Below are positions 1 through 3,700 of a stretch of DNA of 5,132 nt, piece by piece. Every line of letters begins with the position of its first letter. Positions within the stretch are counted from its first letter, which is position 1. The position numbers and the translations under genes are program-made. This stretch comes from Chloroflexota bacterium (lineage in GTDB: Bacteria; Chloroflexota; UBA6077; FW602-bin22; JACPQP01). The notes below the pieces were generated by a model. The model made no database searches. It worked only from the letters and a program-made list of their open reading frames with translations, and was not told the DNA's origin. The DNA lies in NCBI GenBank assembly GCA_016190465.1, contig JACPQP010000171.1:1-5132 (forward strand), in the 5' to 3' direction.

Positions 1-140
1 GGCAGCCTCCTGACTCCCGTCCGGGCGGGGGCCCGGGGGTGTCCCCCAGCGTCCCTTCCACTAGCCATCGGCGGCGGCCTCCTGACTCCCGTGAGGGCGG
101 GGGCCTGGGGGTGTCCCCCAGAGTTATGTCCTCTGACCAT
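1..140 (-). CDS. Possible 5' end of the next kor gene (beta subunit), partial, start uncertain
   Basis: An open frame begins at ATG 138-140, overlaps the last 17 bases of korA in another frame, and stays open to the left edge. AGGAGG stands nine bases before this ATG. The same AGGAGG-N9-ATG arrangement recurs in frame with the ATG at 66-68, because the region is a 72-bp (24-codon) tandem repeat. The encoded residues are low complexity (two GGHP-x-AP-x-x-TGVRR units) and do not resemble a folded domain. In four-subunit 2-oxoacid:ferredoxin oxidoreductase operons korB, the thiamine-diphosphate-binding beta subunit, normally follows korA, so I infer that korB starts here or just beyond the edge. 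If the repeat continues, another ATG would begin about five bases outside the window. The true start may be any of these, and the sequence seen here may be only leader. Confidence 0.35.
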   Translation of the reverse strand, partial: MVRGHNSGGHPQAPALTGVRRPPPMASGRDAGGHPRAPARTGVRRL

Positions 141-156
141 TGACGGCGGCCTCCTG
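1..156 (-). repeat. 72-bp tandem repeat, two full units plus a partial third, across the korA end
   Basis: On the minus strand, unit 1 covers 156-85, unit 2 covers 84-13, and a third unit begins at 12 and runs off the window. By eye units 1 and 2 match at about 59 of 72 positions. Most differences fall in the part holding the korA stop codon. Each full unit holds AGGAGG, nine bases, ATG, and then a hairpin (CTGGGGG-ACA-CCCCCAG at 105-121; the equivalent at 33-49 keeps pairing through a G-U wobble). The last ten korA residues are encoded inside unit 1. The copy number is unknown because the array is cut by the window edge. Confidence 0.9.
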
Positions 157-1287
157 GATAGGTGCAAGGATCTGCGCCGGGGTAAGGAGCGCGCCGCCGG
201 CGTGGTTGACCGGCCAGACCGGCCGATCGGTGAATCGCTCGACCTCGCGCCTCATCTGGCCGAGGTTCAGCTCGGCCACGACGACGGCCCGGACCTGCCG
301 CGCCAGCTCGGTCACCCGGGCGCTGGGAAACGGCCAGAGCGTGACGAGGCGCAGCAATCCGGCCCGGATCCCCTCCTGGCGGGCCAGGGATACGGCCTTG
401 CGGGCCGAGCGGGCGACGCAGCCGTAGGCGATGACGGCGACTTCGGCATCCTCCAGGAACAGCTCCTCGTACTCCACGATCTCGGGGGCGGCGCGCGTGA
501 TCTTCTCTGACAGGCGTCGGATCAGGATGTCGTGGGTCTCGGCCCGGGTGGCGGGATAGCCGCGGTCGTCGTGGGTGAGGCCGGTGACGTGGATCTGGTA
601 GCCCTCGCCGACGGGGGGCATCGGTGGCACCAGGTCGCCGTCGGGGGCGAACAGGTGGAGCGGCCCGTTTGGCGACACGGCGGGGCGCTTGCGTTCCCGC
701 TGGACGATCTGGCTCTCCTCGGGGATGACCACTCGCTCGGTCATGTGGCCCACCACCTCGTCGGCCATGATGAGGACCGGCGTCCGGAAGCGGTCCGCTG
801 CGTTGAACGCCTTGACGGTGAGGTCGAACATCTCCTGGCAGGAGGACGGGGCGTAGGCGATGATCTCGTAGTCGCCGTGGGAGCCCCACTTGGCCTGCAT
901 CACATCCGACTGGCCCACCAGTGTCGGCAGCCCGGTCGAGGGCGACCCCCGTTGCACATCCACCACCACGCAGGGCGTCTCAGTCATCACGGCCAGGCCG
1001 ATGTTCTCCATCATCAGGGTGAAGCCAGGGCCGGAGGTCGCGGTCATCGCGCGGGCGCCGCCCCAGGCAGCCCCGAGGATCGCGGCCATGCTCGCCAGTT
1101 CATCCTCCATCTGCGCATAGTGGCCGCCCAAGTCGGGCATCCGGCGCGAGAGGCGCTCGGCGATCTCGGTGGATGGCGTGATGGGGTAGCCGGCGAAGAA
1201 GGTGCAGCCCGCCGCCAGCGCCCCCTCGGCGCAGGCGTGGTCACCATTCATGAAGTGCTGTCCACTCAGGACTCGGGGCTGGCTCAC
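124..1287 (-). CDS. korA: 2-oxoacid:ferredoxin oxidoreductase, alpha subunit (KorA type)
   Basis: This is the alpha subunit of a cytoplasmic 2-oxoacid:acceptor oxidoreductase, probably the 2-oxoglutarate enzyme, which makes succinyl-CoA and reduced ferredoxin or runs in reverse to fix CO2. The 387 residues fit the usual size of KorA proteins whose gamma domain is a separate subunit. The pyrimidine-binding domain I spans about residues 12-190, with GYPITPSTE at 33-41, the ATSGPGFTLM segment at 83-92 and VDVQRGSPSTGLPT at 109-122. Domain II covers about 270-350 (EVAVIAYG near 282, LRLVTLWPFP at 312-321). GTG 1287 is chosen because GGAGG lies seven bases upstream and because family members also begin about 12 residues before the NGDHACAEGA segment. 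The gene follows the ferredoxin subunit, separated by a palindromic repeat. Substrate choice (2-oxoglutarate versus another 2-oxoacid) is inferred from overall resemblance and the korD-korA order; it is not proven. Confidence 0.95.
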   Translation of the reverse strand: MSQPRVLSGQHFMNGDHACAEGALAAGCTFFAGYPITPSTEIAERLSRRMPDLGGHYAQMEDELASMAAILGAAWGGARAMTATSGPGFTLMMENIGLAVMTETPCVVVDVQRGSPSTGLPTLVGQSDVMQAKWGSHGDYEIIAYAPSSCQEMFDLTVKAFNAADRFRTPVLIMADEVVGHMTERVVIPEESQIVQRERKRPAVSPNGPLHLFAPDGDLVPPMPPVGEGYQIHVTGLTHDDRGYPATRAETHDILIRRLSEKITRAAPEIVEYEELFLEDAEVAVIAYGCVARSARKAVSLARQEGIRAGLLRLVTLWPFPSARVTELARQVRAVVVAELNLGQMRREVERFTDRPVWPVNHAGGALLTPAQILAPIQEAAVNGQRT

Positions 1288-1314
1288 GCGATCCCCTCCC
1301 TTCGCGGGAGACGG

Positions 1315-1427
1315 CCCTCACCCCCTGCCTGCCGTTCCTGAGCCGGTCCCAATACGGGGAGAGGGGGATGGCTCCCCTTCCCCCCGTATTGGGGGCTCGA
1401 GCTCAGGAACGGCGGTTGGGGGATGAG
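1315..1427. repeat. Long imperfect palindrome (dispersed repeat, copy 1) in the kor operon
   Basis: The left arm (1315-1368) and right arm (1373-1427) are near reverse complements, and both read as CTCA-C-rich, CCGTTCCTGAGC, CCCAATACGGGG, then a G-rich stretch. The loop is only a few bases at about 1369-1372. The arms differ by small indels, for example CTCGAGC on the right against CCGG on the left. The element fills the 115-bp gap between the two kor genes and extends about 25 bp into the 3' end of the ferredoxin gene. Transcribed, it would form a long stem inside the operon mRNA. That could protect the upstream part of the mRNA or weaken readthrough. There is no U-tract, so a simple intrinsic terminator is unlikely. 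Related copies lie near 3178-3314 and 5040-5093. Confidence 0.85.
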
Positions 1428-1705
1428 AGCAGGTCCCGGCGGTTCTCTCCCTGCTCCAAAGTAAAGATCGCGAACTCCGGACAGACGAGCATGCAGAACT
1501 GGCAGTTCGCGCACTCATCCTCCTTGCCCGGGGCCACGACCGGATAGTGGTACCCTTTGGCGTTGATCGTCACCGACTCCGCCAGAACCTGGCGCGGGCA
1601 GAAGTTGATGCAGAAGCGGCAGCCCTTACATCGCTCGGGAACGATGTAGACCTGGCCCCGTGGGGCGACCTTGCCATCCAGCGGTCGCCGAAGCGAAGAC
1701 GCCAT
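1403..1705 (-). CDS. korD: 2-oxoacid:ferredoxin oxidoreductase, delta (2x[4Fe-4S] ferredoxin) subunit
   Basis: This 100-residue protein carries two full [4Fe-4S] cluster motifs: Cys26, 29, 32, 36-Pro and Cys65, 68, 71, 75-Pro (C-x2-C-x2-C-x3-C-P each). It is the electron-transfer subunit that passes electrons from the thiamine-diphosphate site to free ferredoxin. Size, motif spacing and position directly before korA match the delta subunit of four-subunit enzymes (order D-A-B-C). ATG 1705 has AGGAG eight bases upstream (complement of 1714-1718). The last residues (about 93-100, including SPNRRS) and the TGA stop come from the palindromic repeat at 1315-1427, so the original C-terminus may have been altered by insertion. 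The functional part of the ferredoxin ends before that. It is the first gene of the operon on present evidence. Confidence 0.93.
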   Translation of the reverse strand: MASSLRRPLDGKVAPRGQVYIVPERCKGCRFCINFCPRQVLAESVTINAKGYHYPVVAPGKEDECANCQFCMLVCPEFAIFTLEQGENRRDLLSSPNRRS

Positions 1706-1742
1706 CTCCGGCTCTCCTCTTGATCGAGCTTCCGGTGATCAA

Positions 1743-1780
1743 AGTAGTCGCCAGTAATCAGTGGTCAGTCGCCAGCAGCG
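1743..1780. repeat. Short imperfect 7-bp repeats upstream of korD
   Basis: Three consecutive heptamers starting with AGT lie at 1753-1759 (AGTAATC), 1760-1766 (AGTGGTC) and 1767-1773 (AGTCGCC). A related one is at 1743-1749 (AGTAGTC), and a degenerate one (AGCAGCG) follows at 1774-1780. They sit in the 162-bp gap between the helix-turn-helix gene and korD, 38 or more bases before the korD start. They could be simple-sequence slippage or a binding array. No function can be read from them. Confidence 0.6.
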
Positions 1781-1787
1781 ACCGTGG

Positions 1788-1809
1788 CCTGAAAGGAAGT
1801 CCCTTCAGG
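1788..1809 (-). terminator. Hairpin after the helix-turn-helix gene, possible terminator
   Basis: CCTGAAAGG (1788-1796) and CCCTTCAGG (1801-1809) pair in a nine-base-pair stem with one A-C mismatch and a four-base loop. It lies about 59 bp downstream of the helix-turn-helix stop codon and upstream of korD on the same strand. No T-run follows on either strand, so intrinsic termination is only a possibility. It could also be part of the korD leader. No convincing -35/-10 pair for the kor operon was found in 1706-1867. Confidence 0.35.
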
Positions 1810-1867
1810 GGCGTCGGGCAGCCAGCGGATCGCCTTTGACTGGCGGCTGACGACGTATGGCCGCGAG

Positions 1868-2224
1868 CTAAGCTTCCAAAGGACGATCTTCCTCGTGAGG
1901 CCCGGTGGCCTCTCGTCGGCGCCGCTGCGGCACCTGGACCTCCGCGCCACCGGTGCGGGCGTGTTCCCACAGGCGGCCGACCAGCTCCTCCACCTCCCGC
2001 TCCGGATAGCGGCGCTGACCTCCCATCGTGAGGATGCACGGGAGCATTCCCGCCTGCGCCCAGCGGGTCACCGTCTGCGGCGATACGCCCAGGCGGGCAG
2101 CCACCTCCCGTCGCCCCAGGAAACGTCGGCCCTCTCTCCCTGGCTCCATCGTCTTGACGCTGTCCCCCTCCACTGCCGTCTTATAGCATCGCGCCAGGGA
2201 GACGTCCTGATGCATTTGCATCAT
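1868..2224 (-). CDS. MerR/excisionase-type helix-turn-helix DNA-binding protein
   Basis: This is a small predicted transcription factor or excisionase-like protein. With the start at 2224 it has 118 residues. Residues about 35-82 form the HTH_17/BldC-like fold: FLGRREVAARLGVSPQTVTR is the helix-turn-helix, and GGQRRYPEREVEELV is the wing and following helix, where the RRY motif is typical of MerR-family DNA binding. The C-terminal 35 residues are basic then acidic and probably disordered, and no ligand or dimerisation coiled coil is seen. The start is uncertain. ATG 2224 (and 2221) has a weak AGGA upstream and follows the ribbon-helix-helix stop by 28 bp. ATG 2149 would start right before the conserved domain and leave a palindrome (2208-2223) and TATAAG (complement of 2180-2185) in its leader. 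It is probably cotranscribed with the gene upstream. Target genes are unknown; autoregulation is plausible. Confidence 0.8.
   Translation of the reverse strand: MMQMHQDVSLARCYKTAVEGDSVKTMEPGREGRRFLGRREVAARLGVSPQTVTRWAQAGMLPCILTMGGQRRYPEREVEELVGRLWEHARTGGAEVQVPQRRRREATGPHEEDRPLEA
2208..2223. promoter_or_regulatory. 7-2-7 palindrome, candidate operator at the helix-turn-helix gene start
   Basis: TGATGCA-TT-TGCATCA is a perfect inverted repeat with 7-bp arms and a 2-bp spacer. It stands in an AT-richer patch (about 2180-2285) of otherwise GC-rich DNA and overlaps the upstream ATG of the helix-turn-helix gene. Its size suits a dimeric regulator, and the neighbouring ribbon-helix-helix and helix-turn-helix proteins are both candidates. 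Function is inferred from symmetry and position only. Confidence 0.45.
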
Positions 2225-2252
2225 TTTGATCCTGTTGATCTCGTCGGTCGTT

Positions 2253-2438
2253 TTAGTGCTCTTGTTCTTTATGCGTCATTAGCAACGCCTCGAACTGCTG
2301 CTGGCGCTGGCGGTCCAGCCAGTCTTGCAGGGCCTGGCGCATCACGTGACTGCGCTTCCGCCCCAGACGCCTGGCGGCCGCATCCACTGCCGCCAGGAGG
2401 TCCGGCGGCACCGTAACCATCACTCGTTCCATTGCCAT
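2253..2438 (-). CDS. Ribbon-helix-helix (CopG/Arc-type) DNA-binding protein
   Basis: This is a 61-residue protein of the size and pattern of CopG-family repressors and antitoxins. Residues 5-10 (RVMVTV) form the beta strand that enters the DNA major groove as a dimer. PPDLLAAVDAAARRLG (11-26) is helix 1, and RKRSHVMRQALQDWLDRQ (27-44) is the turn plus helix 2. The tail is Gln/Glu-rich. ATG 2438 has GGAGG five bases upstream; a second ATG at 2432 is less well placed. The gene lies 98 bp after the four-Cys protein gene and 28 bp before the helix-turn-helix gene, all on one strand, so one transcript is plausible. Antitoxins of this fold usually precede a toxin gene, but none follows here. It is therefore more likely a plain repressor or a remnant. 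Its DNA target is unknown. Confidence 0.8.
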   Translation of the reverse strand: MAMERVMVTVPPDLLAAVDAAARRLGRKRSHVMRQALQDWLDRQRQQQFEALLMTHKEQEH

Positions 2439-2536
2439 CGGTTCCTCCGGGAGGCGTCGCCTCGGGAAACTCTCCGTATTTCTGGCGGTGCTGCGGTAGG
2501 GGCAGGCGGATGACCCGGAGCAGGACTGAGGCGCGC

Positions 2537-3004
2537 TTACTCCACGCCGAGTTGGAAGGCGCGGAGACCGTAGAAGCGGTCGTTGGCGATGATCCGCTCG
2601 ATCAACTCGGGGGAGTAGCCGTGGGGCCGATCGGCCAGGGAGATGTAGTTGCTCAGTTGCTCGCGGATCTGCTCGGCCGAGATCGGCTGGTTGCTGTTCG
2701 CCAGGAACACCCGAAAGAGCGCCTCAGCCACCGGCGTCTCTGCGGTCACATAGGAGCGCTCCTTGGAGCAGCAGGAGCGAACCACGGTCATCGGATTCGA
2801 GGCATATGGCACATTTCGCATCTCAAACACGACCCGCCCCGTCTTTGGGTCGACCGTCGGCACTCGCTCCTGCACCTCGGTGCCCAGCTTGGCCTTACAC
2901 GCCGGACAGAGGCGCTGCTGGGCCATCGCCTGAAAGGAGCGGTTATTCTGCGTGTACCATTGCAGGTCAATGAAGTAGCGGGTCTTGCGGTCTTCAGCAA
3001 TCAC
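2537..3004 (-). CDS. Unrecognised four-Cys protein with winged-helix-like C-terminus
   Basis: I do not recognise this 155-residue protein. It is soluble, with no signal peptide or membrane segment. Cys33 and Cys36 (CPAC) and the pair Cys78-Cys79 could form a zinc or iron site; the 41-residue gap between the pairs holds a beta-rich stretch (VDPKTGRVVFEMRNVPY). Residues about 91-150 read as three helices (PVAEALFRVFLANSNQ, SAEQIREQLSN, SPELIERIIANDRFYGLR), a pattern seen in winged-helix domains. GTG 3004 has AAGG five bases upstream and a promoter-like pair 45-70 bp further up. The N-terminal sequence is regular and well formed (RYFIDLQWYTQNNRSF), and codon use is GC-biased like the neighbours, which supports a real gene. 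A role in nucleic-acid binding is a guess from the Cys pairs plus the helix pattern. Confidence 0.8.
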   Translation of the reverse strand: MIAEDRKTRYFIDLQWYTQNNRSFQAMAQQRLCPACKAKLGTEVQERVPTVDPKTGRVVFEMRNVPYASNPMTVVRSCCSKERSYVTAETPVAEALFRVFLANSNQPISAEQIREQLSNYISLADRPHGYSPELIERIIANDRFYGLRAFQLGVE

Positions 3005-3048
3005 GGGAACCTTGTCCTCATTCTACTGTGGTGAGTACGCCGCTACCT

Positions 3049-3077
3049 ATTGTAGTCCTCCCCGCCTCGCGACGCAA
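3049..3077 (-). promoter_or_regulatory. Predicted sigma-70-type promoter for the four-Cys gene
   Basis: Reading the minus strand, TTGCGT (complement of 3072-3077) is followed after exactly 17 bp by TACAAT (complement of 3049-3054). TACAAT matches the -10 consensus at five of six positions; the -35 matches at three. Transcription would start around 3042 and give a leader of about 38 bases before GTG 3004. The surrounding 3005-3177 DNA is less GC-rich than the genes, as expected of a promoter region. Confidence 0.5.
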
Positions 3078-3177
3078 ATACCACCCAAAGCTCCTACCCT
3101 CAACAGGACTGTCAGCCTATTGAACCACCTTCCTATCGGGCGTAAGCTGGGCCCCGGTGAGGCACCTGAAAGGGCTT

Positions 3178-3314
3178 CCTCACCCCCACCCCAACCGCCG
3201 TTCCTGGGCCTGGCCCGATCAAGGGGGAGGGGCTTGAGGGCAGCGTTTCCCCCTCTCCCCTTGTGGGACCGGGCTCAGGAACGACAGGCCGGGCTCAGGA
3301 ACGGCGGTGAGGGG
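3178..3314. repeat. Long imperfect palindrome (dispersed repeat, copy 2)
   Basis: The left arm (3178-3232) contains CCTCACCCCC, then CCGCCGTTCCTGGGC, then a GGGGGAGGGG stretch. The right arm (3249-3314) is its approximate reverse complement, with CCCCCTCTCCCC, GGCTCAGGAACGGCGG and TGAGGGG. The right arm carries an extra tandem copy of CCGGGCTCAGGAACG (3269-3288 and 3289-3308, period 20). The element fills most of the gap before the small exported-peptide gene, whose ribosome site starts at about 3331. Within the 342-bp gene-free stretch 3005-3346, this element and the minus-strand promoter are the only structures I can support. Confidence 0.8.
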
Positions 3315-3346
3315 TTCTCACACTCACTCAGGAGGGGGAGGTTACC

Positions 3347-3535
3347 GTGAAACGTCGCGTTCGCTTGCTCTTCGTCGGTCTCGCGCTGTCGGCGCTGCTG
3401 CTCATGACCGGAGGAAGCCCCGTCGCAGCGCGGGGGAGCTTCTGCTGCCTCGAGTACGTCTCGTCGGACACGACCCTGAGTACTGACAGCGTCGCGCTCT
3501 CCACGCCGGGCTCAAAGGCGGCCCATCGTCGATAG
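3347..3535 (+). CDS. Small probable exported peptide, unknown function
   Basis: This 62-residue open frame starts at GTG 3347, with GGAGG at 3337-3341 and a five-base spacer, a strong ribosome site. Residues 1-6 (MKRRVR) are basic. About 7-21 (LLFVGLALSALLLMT) is a hydrophobic core, and SPVAA (24-28) gives a plausible signal-peptidase I site, so the protein is probably exported. The remaining 34 residues contain a Cys-Cys pair (FCCLEY) and are Ser/Thr-rich, ending in a basic tail. The signal-peptide shape and ribosome site argue for a real gene; the short mature part and lack of a known family argue for caution. It stands 165 bp before the HD-GYP gene on the same strand, with a G/C hairpin between them, so shared transcription is possible but not shown. 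Confidence 0.55.
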   Translation: MKRRVRLLFVGLALSALLLMTGGSPVAARGSFCCLEYVSSDTTLSTDSVALSTPGSKAAHRR

Positions 3536-3564
3536 AACGTCAGGACAGTTCCCCTCTCCCCTGT

Positions 3565-3590
3565 CCCCTCTCCCACTCGGGGGAGAGGGG
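3565..3590 (+). terminator. Ten-base-pair G/C hairpin after the small gene
   Basis: CCCCTCTCCC (3565-3574) pairs perfectly with GGGAGAGGGG (3581-3590) around the loop ACTCGG. A second C-rich stretch at 3551-3561 could compete for the same G-rich arm. It begins 29 bases after the stop codon of the small gene. There is no T-run after it, so it may slow or stop transcription only weakly. The C/G-rich core resembles the centre of the dispersed palindromes at 1315-1427 and 3178-3314 and may be a reduced copy without the GTTCCTGAGC arms. Confidence 0.45.
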
Positions 3591-3614
3591 GACGATTTCG
3601 GGGGCGAACACACG

Positions 3615-3653
3615 GAGCATCAGGACAGAGCACCAGGACCGAGCAGAAGGAAT
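3615..3653 (+). repeat. Three 13-bp direct repeats in the HD-GYP leader
   Basis: GAGCATCAGGACA (3615-3627), GAGCACCAGGACC (3628-3640) and GAGCAGAAGGAAT (3641-3653) run head to tail, the first two differing at two positions. They lie 48-86 bases before the HD-GYP start. They could be slippage products or a tandem binding site. No clear -35/-10 pair was found next to them. Confidence 0.5.
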
Positions 3654-3700
3654 AGGGCACCCGAGCACCGTGGGCGAAACGTCTCAGGAGGATCGTGGAC

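Noticed and set aside
532..1341. Long plus-strand open frame (269 codons) opposite korA
   Set aside because: It is the antisense shadow of a well-supported 2-oxoacid oxidoreductase gene; its translation is low complexity, rich in Gly, His and Arg, with no recognisable domain.
1895..2416. Plus-strand open frame of 173 codons across the two small regulator genes
   Set aside because: It is composed of Pro, Leu, His and Arg-rich antisense sequence, whereas the minus strand encodes two recognisable DNA-binding folds with ribosome sites.
3120..3148. TTGAAC-17-TAAGCT as a plus-strand promoter for the small exported peptide
   Set aside because: The -10 part matches the consensus at only three of six positions and the leader would run through the whole palindromic element, so it is too weak to list.
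1315..3314. The two large palindromes as ends of one transposon or a CRISPR-like array
   Set aside because: Each palindrome is complete in itself, no transposase or integrase lies between them, and there are no regularly spaced short repeats with unique spacers.
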